A DNA stretch of 64,000 nucleotides from CAVPGP01 sp963704025 (GCA_963704025.1 CAVPGP010000002.1:62001-126000), one strand, 5' to 3'. Positions 28,201-37,876 are shown, counted from the first letter of the stretch. The notes: generated by a model from the letters alone, not told the origin. Program-made: numbers and translations.

Positions 28201-29122
28201 CCGCGCGGCCGCGCAGGCGCCGGAGCTGCTCGCGCAGCACGGCGCCTGCCGTGCGCGGCTGGAGCTCGGCGCAGAGGACTGCCGAGGCGCCGGGCCCGCG
28301 GTCGCCGTACCGCACGCCGCCCGGTTGGAAGTCGGGAGCGCTGCGCCACCCGTGCTCGCCGAGCTCGTACACCTCGTGCTCGAAGACCACGAACCCGGTG
28401 CCCCGGAAGAGATCGAGCCAGCGGTCCGGATCGAGCTGGACGAACCAGCCGTGCTCGCCGGGCTCGCCCGTCGGCACCGTGATCAGCAGGCGCCGTCCGA
28501 CCCGGGCGAGCTCGCGCAGCGCCTGCTCCATTCCGCCGGGCTCGTCGGCGAGCCCGTAGCGCTCGTTGTCCCGGCCGACATGCTCGACCGTCGAGACGCA
28601 GAAGACGACGTCGAACTCCCGGTCTCGAAACGGCAGCGCCCGCAGGTCGGCCTGGACCGGCTCCAGCCCCGGCACCTCGGCAGACGCGAGGTCGACGCCG
28701 ACCAATCGCTGCGTCCCGAGGCCGCCGACCGCCGCGAGCCAGGCGGGCTCCGCGAATGCGTAGCCGACGTCGAGCACGCTCGGCTCGCCGCGATAGCGGG
28801 CGAGCACCCACGGGATCTCGATCGGCCGCTCGTCCGAGCCGGCGGGCGCCGTCAACTCGCGCGGCCGCTCGTTGGAGGTGCGCGCCCAGCGGGCGAACGT
28901 GACCGCGTCGTCGAGGAGGCGCACCCGCTCGAACTCGTCGTTGCCCACCAGCTCGCGCAGCAGCGTGGCGGGGGAGAGCGTGCCCTGCTCGAGCTTGGCG
29001 ACGTCACGCGCGAGCGCGTCCGGCTCGGGCTCCCGCCGGAGCGCCAGGCGGTAGAGGTTCCGGACGAGCCGCTCGGGCGGCACCCGGGCGACCTTCAGCT
29101 GCGCGTCGAGGCGGGGATCCAC
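28193..29122 (-). CDS. DUF4214-SAM methyltransferase fusion
   Basis: 309 residues. N-terminal 75 residues form a DUF4214-like helical domain (LVRNLYRLALRREPEPDALA, LLRELVGNDEFE), usually found in surface or glycan-modifying proteins. The rest is a class I methyltransferase: VLDVGYAFAEPAWLAAVGG (motif I is altered, GYAFAE rather than GxGxG), GVDLAS, and DREFDVVFCVSTVEHVG. Last gene of MFS-CorA-methyltransferase, 13 bases after corA. Glycan or polyketide O-methylation is a guess. Confidence 0.75.
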   Translation of the reverse strand: MDPRLDAQLKVARVPPERLVRNLYRLALRREPEPDALARDVAKLEQGTLSPATLLRELVGNDEFERVRLLDDAVTFARWARTSNERPRELTAPAGSDERPIEIPWVLARYRGEPSVLDVGYAFAEPAWLAAVGGLGTQRLVGVDLASAEVPGLEPVQADLRALPFRDREFDVVFCVSTVEHVGRDNERYGLADEPGGMEQALRELARVGRRLLITVPTGEPGEHGWFVQLDPDRWLDLFRGTGFVVFEHEVYELGEHGWRSAPDFQPGGVRYGDRGPGASAVLCAELQPRTAGAVLREQLRRLRGRAAT

Positions 29123-29135
29123 CCGGGCGATCGTG

Positions 29136-30125
29136 CTACAGCCAGCGCTTGGAGCGGAAGAACCAGACCATGGCGACGATCGTCACCGCCATCGACGCGA
29201 CGATCGCCCAGAACGCGTGCGCCGTGCCGAAGCCGGGGAAGTGCACGTTCATCCCGAAGATGCTGGCGATCAGGGTGAGCGGCAGCAGGATCACGGAGAA
29301 GACGGTCAGGATCCGCAGGACGTCGTTCTGCTGATGCGAGATCACCGACTCGTTCGTGTCCTCGAGCGCCTCGACGACCTCCTTGAAGTTGTCGAGCAGG
29401 TCCCAGATCCGCTCCGCTGCGTCGACGACGTCGTCGAAGTAGAGCTCGAGCTCCTCCGGCAGGAACCGCTCGACGCGCCGCTCGAGCAGGCGCAGGGTCG
29501 AGCGCTCCGGCTTGATGATCTTCCGGTAGCTGATGATCTCCTGCTTGACGTTCGAGATGTCCCGGACGACCTCGCGGGAGTGGCCCTCGAGGAACATCTC
29601 GTCCTCGATCGAGTCCAGCTTGTGGCCGATCTTGTCGAGGATGGGGAAGCAGTAGTCGAAGAGGTCGTCCAGCACCTCGTAGAGCAGGCGGCCCGCGCCC
29701 TTGGAGAAGAGCAGCTCGCGCAGCGCCTCGTCCTCCTCGCAGCGGCGGAAGAGCCGCGTCACCGGCAGCAGCTCGACGGTCGGCAGCGTCACGAGGTAGT
29801 CCGGGCCGAGGAAGAAGTCGAGCTCGGCGGCGTTCAGCCGCTGGATCGCCTTGTCGTAGACCGGGAAGTGGAGGACGCCGAAGAGGTAGCCGTCGTCGGC
29901 GTAGTCGTCGATCTTCGGCCGCTGCCGGCGTGAGAGGACGTCCTCGACGTCCAGCGGGTGCCACCCGAAGCGCCGCGCGAGCTCCTCGGCCGTCTCCTGG
30001 TCGGGCCGGTCGAGATGGATCCACGTGAGCCCGTTGGCGGTGAGCTCAGCCGCGTGGCGGCGAGGGCGGTCGACGGTCTCCGCGGAGCGCGGGCGCGTAC
30101 GGCGAATGCGAGGCAGGCTCGGCAT
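29136..30125 (-). CDS. corA: CorA-type magnesium/cobalt channel
   Basis: 329 residues. The long N-terminal cytoplasmic funnel has the standard phrases (WHPLDVEDVLSRRQRPKIDDY, PVYDKAIQRL). The helical stalk is followed by two C-terminal spans with the selectivity motif GMN (SIFGMNVHFPGFG). It forms a homopentamer in the membrane and takes up Mg2+ by membrane potential. The basic tail KRW at the C-terminus is typical. Confidence 0.93.
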   Translation of the reverse strand: MPSLPRIRRTRPRSAETVDRPRRHAAELTANGLTWIHLDRPDQETAEELARRFGWHPLDVEDVLSRRQRPKIDDYADDGYLFGVLHFPVYDKAIQRLNAAELDFFLGPDYLVTLPTVELLPVTRLFRRCEEDEALRELLFSKGAGRLLYEVLDDLFDYCFPILDKIGHKLDSIEDEMFLEGHSREVVRDISNVKQEIISYRKIIKPERSTLRLLERRVERFLPEELELYFDDVVDAAERIWDLLDNFKEVVEALEDTNESVISHQQNDVLRILTVFSVILLPLTLIASIFGMNVHFPGFGTAHAFWAIVASMAVTIVAMVWFFRSKRWL

Positions 30126-30208
30126 CGGTACTGAGAGGCTCGTCGATCGTGATCACCGGCATGTTCGACATCGTAGCGCCGGAGCCTTCGCCGCAGGCAC
30201 CGCAGCGG

Positions 30209-31474
30209 TCAGAGGATGTCGGCGGCGAGCAGGGGCTCGACCGGCTGGGCGTGCGGCACGCGGCGGAGGTTCGCCGGCAGCAGACGGTCGAGCACCAGCG
30301 CCACGCCTGCGGCGACCAGGCACACGGCAGCCGCGAGCGGCCAGAGCGCGAAGGGGTGGCCCTGGAGGATCCAGCCGCCGACGGCGGGCCCGACCGTCCC
30401 CGCCAGGCCCCAGGAGAGCGAGTGCACCGCGAAGTAGCGGCCGCGCAGATGCGGCGGGCCGATGTCCGCGACGAGCGCGATGTGCGCCGGGCCGTGGAAG
30501 CATTCCGAGACGCCGAGGATCAGGGCGGCGACCAGCAGCACGGCGAACGCGGCTGTCGCCGTCAGCCAGTAGCCGGCGGCGTCGACGAGCAGCCAGCTGA
30601 CGGCGAAGCCGACCGGCATCAGCGCGAGCGCCCGCATCCGCCGCCGCCCCTCGATCAGATGCGAGAGCGGCAGCTGCACGATCACGATCACGAGCGTGTT
30701 GACGAGGAAGAAGAGCCCGATCTGCCGCTCGCTGACGCCCGCCTGGTCGCTGACGAACGGCGGCAGCAGGTTGAACATCGAGATCCCCGCCGCCACGAAG
30801 ACGAAGTTGAGCGTCCAGAGCGCGAGGAACGTCCTGTGCCGCAGGACGGCCCGGTAGGTCGAGGGCGCGGCGTCCTCGCCTCGCTCGGGCGGCGCGTCGG
30901 GGATGAACGCGACCGCGGCGATGTAGGCGAGGAACGTCACGGCGTCGACCAGGAACAGCACGGTGAAGGACGACGGGACGTCGACGTTCGCGATCAGACC
31001 GCCGACGACCCCGCCGAGCCCGATGCCGAGGTTCATCGTCGCCCGCTGGAGCGCGAACGCGGTGTGGCGGCGCGCGTCCCCGACGAGCCGCGACATCAGC
31101 GTCGACTGGCTCGGCCAGAAGCCGGCGCTCCCGGCGCCCTCGATCGCGATCAGTACGAACGCCTGCCAGGGCTCCCGCACGAGCGGGAAGAGCCCGAACC
31201 CGATCGACTGCATGACGAGCCCCACCGTCAGCGTCGCGCGCGGGCCGACGCGGTCGATGATCGGGCCCGACGCGACCCCGGCGCAGAGCTGTGCCGCCGA
31301 CGAGACGGCGACGACGAGCCCCGCAGTCGAGAGCGAGAAGCCGCGGACGTCGTGCAGGTAGATGACGAGGAACGGGAAGACGATCCCGTTGCCGAAGAAG
31401 TTCAGCAGGCCGCCGAGCTGCAGCAGCCAGACCGGCCTCGGCAGCTGCGGGACGAGACGGGCCGACGCACGCAC
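30209..31474 (-). CDS. MFS transporter
   Basis: 421 residues, 12 spans, from GTG at 31474. First span: LLQLGGLLNFFGNGIVFPFL, then VIYLHDVRGFSLSTAG. Motif A-like segment in the 2-3 loop: VASGPIIDRVGPRATLTVGL. The layout is that of MdtH/YfcJ-like or bacteriocin-resistance MFS proteins. Inner membrane exporter of unknown substrate. First gene of the unit with corA. Confidence 0.85.
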   Translation of the reverse strand: MRASARLVPQLPRPVWLLQLGGLLNFFGNGIVFPFLVIYLHDVRGFSLSTAGLVVAVSSAAQLCAGVASGPIIDRVGPRATLTVGLVMQSIGFGLFPLVREPWQAFVLIAIEGAGSAGFWPSQSTLMSRLVGDARRHTAFALQRATMNLGIGLGGVVGGLIANVDVPSSFTVLFLVDAVTFLAYIAAVAFIPDAPPERGEDAAPSTYRAVLRHRTFLALWTLNFVFVAAGISMFNLLPPFVSDQAGVSERQIGLFFLVNTLVIVIVQLPLSHLIEGRRRMRALALMPVGFAVSWLLVDAAGYWLTATAAFAVLLVAALILGVSECFHGPAHIALVADIGPPHLRGRYFAVHSLSWGLAGTVGPAVGGWILQGHPFALWPLAAAVCLVAAGVALVLDRLLPANLRRVPHAQPVEPLLAADIL

Positions 31475-31553
31475 GCACGCAGACTACGAGCTTCCAGGGC
31501 TCGATTAGGCGGCCGTTAACCGGCCCTTAGCCGCGCGGCGGGATCCTCGCTGC

Positions 31554-32096
31554 ATGGATTCGAAGAGGTCACGCAGGATCGTTCTCGCCGCCTTCGGGGC
31601 GCTCTTCCTCATCGCCGTCGCGATCGCCGCCGCCGACGCCGCCGTGCTCGCACGGGGCGCAGGCGCGGCCCGCCCGCCTGAGGCGGCGACCTTCGCGGAG
31701 CGGGTCGTCCGCCTGGTCGCCGCCAACCGCTATGCCGAGGCCTGGCAGCGTCTCTATCCCGCGCATCAGCAGCTCGCGTCGCAGCCGGAGTACGTTCGCT
31801 GCGAGCTGCTGAGCCCGATCCCGGGCAGGCTCCGGAGCGTCCGCATCCTCCACGTCCGCAACGAGCGGGTGCACGTGCCGGGAGAGTCGGAGCCGGTCGA
31901 CGGCGCCGCCGTCAAGGTCCGGCTCGTGATCGCCGGCCTGGCCAGGGTGGTCGTCACGCACACGTTCCACGTCGTCCGGGCCGACGGCCGCTTGTCCTGG
32001 ATCCTGCCCCCCTCACGCTACGCGCGCTACCTGTACGGGCAGTGTCCGGATTCGCCCCCGCCCTACCGCGGCGGCGGCTCGGGGCAGGCGCTCTAG
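31554..32096 (+). CDS. Membrane-anchored hypothetical protein
   Basis: 180 residues. One N-terminal anchor (RIVLAAFGALFLIAVAIAAADA), then a soluble domain shaped like an NTF2/DUF4878-type fold: helix VVRLVAANRYAEAWQRLYPA, then strands with RSVRILHVRNERVHVP and VVVTHTFHVVRADGRLSWIL. A single Cys pair (RCELL, QCPDS). Probably sits outside the membrane. Unknown function. Confidence 0.65.
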   Translation: MDSKRSRRIVLAAFGALFLIAVAIAAADAAVLARGAGAARPPEAATFAERVVRLVAANRYAEAWQRLYPAHQQLASQPEYVRCELLSPIPGRLRSVRILHVRNERVHVPGESEPVDGAAVKVRLVIAGLARVVVTHTFHVVRADGRLSWILPPSRYARYLYGQCPDSPPPYRGGGSGQAL

Positions 32097-32120
32097 CGCT
32101 GCCCCTGCCCGGACGCGGTG

Positions 32121-32702
32121 TCAGACCGGCGGTTGCGGGTCGTACTGGATGTAGCGGCGGACCGCCTGCGCGCGCTCGACCGACTCGAGTCGCGCGATCA
32201 GGTGGAGCGCCATGTCGATTCCGGCCGAGACGCCGGCGGCGGTGACGACGTCGCCGTCGTCGACGAAGCGCGCGTCGGGGTCGACCCGGACGTCGTAGCC
32301 GCCGAGCGATTCGAGCGCGCTCCAGTGCGTCGTCGCGGGCCGGCCGTCGAGCAGGCCAGCCTTCGCGTAGACGAGCGCGCCGGTGCAGACGCTCGTCATC
32401 AGGGTGCCGCTCCCCGCCAGGTCGCGCATTCGCTGCAGGAAGCCGTCGTCGGCCTGCAGCGGCCGCGTGTTGCCACCCGGAAGGAGGAAGAGATCGAGCT
32501 TGCCGACCTCGTCCCACGTGACGTCCGGGATCACCTTCAGCCCGTGCGAGCAGCTGACGGCATCGGGGGCCGCGGCGACGGTTCGCACCGTGATCGGCCG
32601 TTCGCTGTCCCTGGCCCACGCGGTGAGCACCTCGTACGGGCCGGCGAAGTCGAGCTCCTCGACGCCGTCCCAGAGACCGATTGCGATCGTGTAGTCGTCC
32701 AT
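32121..32702 (-). CDS. DJ-1/PfpI family protein
   Basis: 193 residues. DJ-1/ThiJ fold with the nucleophile elbow SVCTGALVYAKAGLLDGR (Cys at about 104), followed by ATTHW, and an N-terminal Glu region VEELDFAGPYEVL. The sequence around Cys is nearly the same as in the regulator encoded divergently at 32762. Such stand-alone proteins include isonitrile hydratase-like and glyoxalase III-like enzymes. Activity is not certain. Only 59 bases separate the two starts, so a shared control region is likely. Confidence 0.85.
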   Translation of the reverse strand: MDDYTIAIGLWDGVEELDFAGPYEVLTAWARDSERPITVRTVAAAPDAVSCSHGLKVIPDVTWDEVGKLDLFLLPGGNTRPLQADDGFLQRMRDLAGSGTLMTSVCTGALVYAKAGLLDGRPATTHWSALESLGGYDVRVDPDARFVDDGDVVTAAGVSAGIDMALHLIARLESVERAQAVRRYIQYDPQPPV

Positions 32703-32761
32703 CGGGGCAGCATGGCAGGTGGAGGCGCTGGCCCTCGGACGACTTTCGCTAATTTCCGGTC

Positions 32762-33709
32762 ATGCACACCGTCGCCGCGGTGGTCGACCAGGGAGCGCTC
32801 ACCTTCGACTTCGCGATCCCGTGCGAGGTCTTCGGGCTCGACCGCAGCGACATCGTCGATCCGTGGTACGGGTTTCTGGTCGTGGCCGCGGGCGACCGCC
32901 GCGTCCGCACGCAGACGGGCTTCTACCTCGAGGCGCCGCACGGCCTGGACGCGCTGAAGCGGGCCGACACCATCGTCGTGCCCGGCTGGGTCTCGCCCGA
33001 GGTACCGCCCACGCCTGCGCTCGTCCACGAGCTCGTCGCCGCGCACGAGCGCGGCGCACGGCTCGTCTCGATCTGCACGGGCGCCTTCGTCCTGGCGGCG
33101 GCGGGCCTGCTCGACGACCGCCGCGCGACGACCCACTGGATGTACGCCGACCTCCTGCGCGAGCGCTACCCGCGGGTGCTGCTCGATCCGAGCGTGCTGT
33201 ACGTGGCAGACGAGGACGTGATGACCTCCGCGGGCACGGCGGCCGGGATCGACCTCTGCCTGCACCTCGTCGCAGCCGACCACGGCGCCGACGTCGCGGC
33301 CACCGTCTCGCGCCGGATGCTGATGCCGCTCTTCCGGCCCGGCGGGCAGGCGCAGTACGTCGACACGCCCGTGGCGCCCGAGACGAGAGACGAGATCACC
33401 GAGCTGCTCGAGTGGGGGGTCGCGCACCTCTCTGACGGCGTCTCCGTCGACGACCTCGCCCGCCGCGGGGCGGTCAGCCCGCGAACGCTGACGCGCCGGT
33501 TCCGCGCCGCGACCGGAATGGCTCCGGGCGAGTGGCTGAAGCGCGAGCGCCTCCGGCTCGCGCAGCGCCTGCTCGAGACGGGCGACGACCCGGTCGAGCG
33601 CGTCGCACGCCGCGCCGGCTACCAGACGAGCGCCGCGATGCGCACGCAATTCGCCCTGCGGCTGAAGACCTCGCCGCGCGCCTACCGGCGGACCTTCCGG
33701 GGCCGCTGA
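32762..33709 (+). CDS. GlxA-type regulator (DJ-1 domain plus AraC HTH)
   Basis: 315 residues. N-terminal DJ-1-like domain (about 1-190) with SICTGAFVLAAAGLLDDRRA, then an AraC-type double helix-turn-helix in the last 100 residues (SVDDLARRGAVSPRTLTRRF, RVARRAGYQTSAAMRTQF, TSPRAYRRTF). GlxA-like regulators bind DNA as dimers and sense a small effector through the DJ-1 half. Its divergent neighbour at 32121 is the obvious target gene. Confidence 0.88.
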   Translation: MHTVAAVVDQGALTFDFAIPCEVFGLDRSDIVDPWYGFLVVAAGDRRVRTQTGFYLEAPHGLDALKRADTIVVPGWVSPEVPPTPALVHELVAAHERGARLVSICTGAFVLAAAGLLDDRRATTHWMYADLLRERYPRVLLDPSVLYVADEDVMTSAGTAAGIDLCLHLVAADHGADVAATVSRRMLMPLFRPGGQAQYVDTPVAPETRDEITELLEWGVAHLSDGVSVDDLARRGAVSPRTLTRRFRAATGMAPGEWLKRERLRLAQRLLETGDDPVERVARRAGYQTSAAMRTQFALRLKTSPRAYRRTFRGR

Positions 33710-33749
33710 ACGTCGTGGTCCCGCGCGTAGCAGCCTCGCGTGCGGCGCC

Positions 33750-34658
33750 TCACGCTTCGAACGACGACCGGTAGGCCGCGAACTCGGTCGTCTCCCTGAA
33801 CCCGACTTCCGAGCGCAGCCCGGGCTCGCCCTCCACTCGCCTCGAGCTGTCCAATCGGACGTATCCGGCGGCGCGCGCCGCATGGGCCTGGGCGAGCAGG
33901 ATCGCCCGGCCGATCCCACGGCCGCGGCGGCCGGGTCGAACGGCAAGCATCCGCTGGAAGACGGCCTGCTCGTCGAGTCGGAGCAGCGTCCCGAACCCGA
34001 CGACGCGGTCCCCCTCGATCGCGACCGCGGACAGGTCGAGCAGCGCCGAGGGGCCCGAGAACTCGTATGTCTGCCAGTCCGCGAGCGTGTCGGCCTGGCG
34101 TGCGACGTACCCCGAGAGCTCGGGATAGACGGCGGCGGCGACCTCGTACATCCCGGAGATCAGATCCGGCCGCTCGGTCAGCCAGACGAGCTCGATCCCG
34201 GGCGGGTGCGGCTCCTCGGGCCCGAGCCCGCCGAGATCGAGCGTGGGGCGGCGCCAGCGATCGATCTCGACGAAGCCGCGTCGTCGGAGATACGACTCGG
34301 TGTCCACGTCGCTCGTCTCGCACTCTGTCGTCAGGCCCTCTTTCCCGAGGAGGCGCGCCCGGTCGGAGAGCTCGCGGAGCAGTGCCGTTCCGATGCCGCG
34401 CCCGCGAAAGCTCGCGAGCACTCCGAACTCGACGAACGGGTGCGGCGAGGCGGACGAAAGCGGGTCGCCCGCCAGCAACGCAGTGCCGACCGGCTCGTCA
34501 CCGACGTAGGCGAGGAGGTCGACTCGCTCAGACTCGTGCGCGCGCAGGAACGTGACCTTCTGAACGTCCTGCGGATCCTCGTGCGAGATCGCGTTGCGCA
34601 CCGCGACCCAGCGCTCGAGCTGCTCGTAGCTCGAGACTTCCCGGACTTCGAGCGACAT
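33750..34658 (-). CDS. Tandem GNAT acetyltransferase
   Basis: 302 residues with two GNAT halves. The first has FGVLASFRGRGIGTALLREL (acetyl-CoA loop RGRGIG). The second has MLAVRPGRRGRGIGRAILLA (loop RRGRGIG). Double-GNAT proteins of this size include mycothiol synthase (MshD), which is also tandem and about 300 residues, but key MshD residues cannot be confirmed by eye. Cytosolic; substrate unknown. Divergent from the epimerase gene at 34814. Confidence 0.8.
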   Translation of the reverse strand: MSLEVREVSSYEQLERWVAVRNAISHEDPQDVQKVTFLRAHESERVDLLAYVGDEPVGTALLAGDPLSSASPHPFVEFGVLASFRGRGIGTALLRELSDRARLLGKEGLTTECETSDVDTESYLRRRGFVEIDRWRRPTLDLGGLGPEEPHPPGIELVWLTERPDLISGMYEVAAAVYPELSGYVARQADTLADWQTYEFSGPSALLDLSAVAIEGDRVVGFGTLLRLDEQAVFQRMLAVRPGRRGRGIGRAILLAQAHAARAAGYVRLDSSRRVEGEPGLRSEVGFRETTEFAAYRSSFEA

Positions 34659-34813
34659 CGGCTCATCCTCCCCCGCACGCGGGCGAATGTCACGGCCGCG
34701 GCACGCCTGCGAGAGTGCTCTCTCAGGTTCCGTTCGGCGGTGTCCTTCTCCGGCACGAGGACCTGTCGGCCTCCCGTCGGCAGCTCCCGCCGCCGACTGG
34801 GTAGGTTCCTCCG

Positions 34814-35851
34814 ATGCCTCGCGCCCTCATCGTCGGCGGCACCGGGCCGATCGGCCGCGCCACCGCCCGCCGCCTGCTCGCAGCCGGCTGGCGGGTCGAC
34901 CTCACCGGCCGCGACCCGGCCCGCCTGCCGGCCGACGTCGCCGCGGCCGGAGGGACGTTCGTCGCGGCGGACCGCGGCGACTCCGGCCGGCTGCTCGCCG
35001 CACTCGGCGACGGCGCAGACCTGCTCGTCGACTGCATCTGCTACACCGCCGCCGACGCGATCCGGCTGCTGCCGTTGGCGCGTGGCGCGGACTCGACCGT
35101 GATGATCTCCAGCAAGGCGGTCTACGTCGACGGCGCCGGCAACCACTCCAACTCGCCGACCGCACCGAACTTCGACGGCCCGATCCGCGAGACGCAGCCG
35201 ACGATGGCGCCCGGCGACGGCGACCACACCACGCGCGCAGGCTACGGCGCGAACAAGGTCGCGGCCGAGCAGGTGCTGCTCGACAGCGGGCTGCCCGTCA
35301 CCGTGCTTCGGCCCTCGAAGATCCACGGTGCAGGTGCGGTGCGGCCGCGCGAATGGGTCTTCGTCAAGCGCGTGCTCGACCGGCGTCCCGCCGTCTTCCT
35401 CGCTCACCGCGGCGCCGGTGTGGACCACCCGACCGCCGCGGTCAACATCGCCGCGCTGATCGAGGCGGCTGCGGCGAAGCCGGGCCGGCGAATCCTCAAC
35501 GGCGCCGACCCCGACGCACCGAGCGCGCTGGAGATCTCGCGCACGATCGCCCGTCAGCTCGACCACGTCTGGGATGAGGTGCTGCTCGACGACGAAGCCG
35601 ACGAGACCCTGGGCCGGCATCCCTGGGACGCGCCGCACCCGATCGTGCTGGACATGACCGCGGCGACCGAGCTCGGGTACACGCCGGTCGGCGACTACGC
35701 GACCACGGTCGCCGACGAGGTGGAGTGGCTCGTCTCCTCGGCCCGCGGCGCTGAAGGTGCGAAGACCGTGCCCGGACTCGACGACGCGTTCTTCGGGCCG
35801 ATGCTCGACTACGCGGCGGAGGACCGCTACCGCGCCGCCCGCCGCGGCTGA
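34814..35851 (+). CDS. NAD-dependent epimerase/dehydratase (extended SDR)
   Basis: 345 residues. The Rossmann start VGGTGPIGRATARRLLAAGW has the extended-SDR GxxGxxG loop. The catalytic YxxxK is YGANK (around residue 143), preceded by MISSKAVY, where the usual active-site Ser/Thr lies. The C-terminal half binds the sugar or other substrate. It is a single, stand-alone gene. The exact reaction cannot be named. Confidence 0.85.
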   Translation: MPRALIVGGTGPIGRATARRLLAAGWRVDLTGRDPARLPADVAAAGGTFVAADRGDSGRLLAALGDGADLLVDCICYTAADAIRLLPLARGADSTVMISSKAVYVDGAGNHSNSPTAPNFDGPIRETQPTMAPGDGDHTTRAGYGANKVAAEQVLLDSGLPVTVLRPSKIHGAGAVRPREWVFVKRVLDRRPAVFLAHRGAGVDHPTAAVNIAALIEAAAAKPGRRILNGADPDAPSALEISRTIARQLDHVWDEVLLDDEADETLGRHPWDAPHPIVLDMTAATELGYTPVGDYATTVADEVEWLVSSARGAEGAKTVPGLDDAFFGPMLDYAAEDRYRAARRG

Positions 35852-35881
35852 CCTCACGGTGCCCCGAGGGTCGAGGTCACC

Positions 35882-37876
35882 TCACTCCACGCTCGAGAGC
35901 GCGTACTCGACGGCCTGCGCGAGCGTCATCGCCCGACCCTCCTCGAAGTCCGGTGCGCTCTCGACGTCCCCGAGCAGCTGCTGATACCGGGCCCGCTCCG
36001 CCTCCTGGAGACGGGCGCCGGAGGCGAGCTCGAATCCGGTGACGCAGCCCCAGAGACGCGAGGCCAGGGCGCGCATTCCCTGCTGTGCGGCGACCGCTGC
36101 GAGACCGGCGAGCGAGTAGGCCGCCTGCAGGTCCTCTCCGAGATGGAGACCGATCTCCAGGCTCTCGCGGTAGAGGCGGGCGGCCTCGACGAAGTCACCT
36201 CGCACGAGCGCCGTGTCGCCGAAGCGGTGCAGCCGCGCTGCGAGGCCCCAGACGGCCAGCCGGAGCGCCCGATCCGAAGGAGCGTCCGCGAGCCATGCGA
36301 GCGCCGCGCGCAGATTCGCATGGTCTTGCTCCAGCCGATCGAGGAGCGCAGCCGCCTGCGGACTGCGAATCAGGGGCTCGACCGACCGTGCCTGGTCGAG
36401 GAAGTACTCGGCGTGCCGCTGGCGCAGCGATTCGCGCTCGCCTCGCTCCTCCAGGCGTTCGCCGGCGTACTCCCGGATCACCTCGAGCATCGAATAGCGG
36501 TCGCCGTTGCGGCGCAGCAGGCTCTTGTCGACGAGCGCCGCGATCGTGTCCATGTCCGTCCGGCAGACGCTCTCCGCGGCCTCGAGCGTGCAGCCGCCGA
36601 TGAAGACGGCGAGGCACGCGAACGCGTCCTGCTCTTCCGGCGCAAGGAGCTCGTAGCTCCACCCGATCGTGGCGCGGAGCGTCCGGTGGCGTTCCGGTGC
36701 GTCGCGCGGCCCGCCGGTCAGGATCGGGAGGCGTGTCGCGAGCCGCTTCAGCAGCTCCTCAGTCGACAGAGCCTTCACACGGGCGGCCGCCAGCTCGAGA
36801 GCGAGCGGCAGACAGTCGAGCCGCCGGCAGATCTCGACGGTTGCATCGTCACGCTCGAACGCCTGCACCACCGCCCTCGCCCGTTCGGTGAAGAGCGCGA
36901 CTGCGTCCGGCTCGCTCAGCGGCGCCACCGGATACTCGTGCTCGCCGCCGAGATGGAGCGGCTCGCGGCTCGTCACGAGCAGCGTCGTCCGCGGCAGCCG
37001 CGTCATCAGGTCTCCGACCTTCGGCGCAGAAGGAAGCAACTGCTCGAAGTTGTCGAGCACGAGCAGCATGCGGCGAGCCGCAGCGCCGTCGAGGAGCGCT
37101 TCGCCCCCGCCGATCGCCTGCGCGACCGTCGGCAGGACGAGCTCTGGATCCCTGAGCGCCTGAAGCGGAATCCACACGACGCCGTCCGGGAAGTCCTCGG
37201 CACCGTCGGCCGCGAGCTGCAGGGCGAGTCGCGTCTTGCCCGAGCCGCCCGGACCTGTAAGCGTGACGAGTCGGCGCGACCGCAGGAGGCGTCCGACCTC
37301 CTCCAACTCACGCTCCCGGCCGATCAGCGGTGTCGACTGAACCGGAAGGTCGGTTGAGGCCATGCTCCGCAGCGGTGGAAACTCGCCGCCGCCGAACTGG
37401 TAGAGCCGCACGGATTCACCGATGTCCTTGAGCCGGTAGCGGCCGAGCTCGCGCACGTCCGCCGACGGCTCGAGGAGCTCGCGTGTCGACTGCGAGAGCA
37501 GCACCTGCCCACCGTGTCCCGCTGCCGCGATCCTTGCCGCGCGGTGGACGTCGATTCCCGCGTACTCGCCGTCCACGAGGAGCGGCTCCCCCGTGTGCAC
37601 CCCCATCCGCACCGCGACGGGCCCGTCGCGAAGCCGTCGCTGTGCATCCGCAGCAGACGCGATTGCCGCGCGCACCGTCGCGAAGGCGCCGAAGAACGCG
37701 TCGCCTTCGGTGTCCACCTCGACACCGCCGTGACGTGCGATCGCCTCGCGCATGAGCCGGCGGTAGCCCGACAGAACCTCGACGTACCGCTCGGGCCCCA
37801 GTTCGTGCAGCAGAGCGGTCGACCCCTCGATGTCGGCGAACAAGAGCGTGACGGTTCCGGTTGGAAGCTCCTGCAT
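35882..37876 (-). CDS. Class III nucleotidyl cyclase fused to NB-ARC ATPase and helical repeats
   Basis: 664 residues from ATG at 37876 (MQELPTGTVTLLFADIEGST). The longer frame adds 37 low-quality residues. Cyclase domain about 1-165: metal Asp in FADIEGST and GDAFFGAF. ATPase about 190-470: P-loop TGPGGSGKTRLAL, LLVLDNFEQLL (Walker B), TRLPRTTLLVTSREPLHLGG. The tail from about 470 is TPR/ARM-like helices. This plan is common in mycobacterial and Thermoleophilia cyclases (LuxR-less relatives of Rv0386/Rv1358). The tail usually carries a LuxR HTH; none is seen here. Confidence 0.85.
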   Translation of the reverse strand: MQELPTGTVTLLFADIEGSTALLHELGPERYVEVLSGYRRLMREAIARHGGVEVDTEGDAFFGAFATVRAAIASAADAQRRLRDGPVAVRMGVHTGEPLLVDGEYAGIDVHRAARIAAAGHGGQVLLSQSTRELLEPSADVRELGRYRLKDIGESVRLYQFGGGEFPPLRSMASTDLPVQSTPLIGRERELEEVGRLLRSRRLVTLTGPGGSGKTRLALQLAADGAEDFPDGVVWIPLQALRDPELVLPTVAQAIGGGEALLDGAAARRMLLVLDNFEQLLPSAPKVGDLMTRLPRTTLLVTSREPLHLGGEHEYPVAPLSEPDAVALFTERARAVVQAFERDDATVEICRRLDCLPLALELAAARVKALSTEELLKRLATRLPILTGGPRDAPERHRTLRATIGWSYELLAPEEQDAFACLAVFIGGCTLEAAESVCRTDMDTIAALVDKSLLRRNGDRYSMLEVIREYAGERLEERGERESLRQRHAEYFLDQARSVEPLIRSPQAAALLDRLEQDHANLRAALAWLADAPSDRALRLAVWGLAARLHRFGDTALVRGDFVEAARLYRESLEIGLHLGEDLQAAYSLAGLAAVAAQQGMRALASRLWGCVTGFELASGARLQEAERARYQQLLGDVESAPDFEEGRAMTLAQAVEYALSSVE

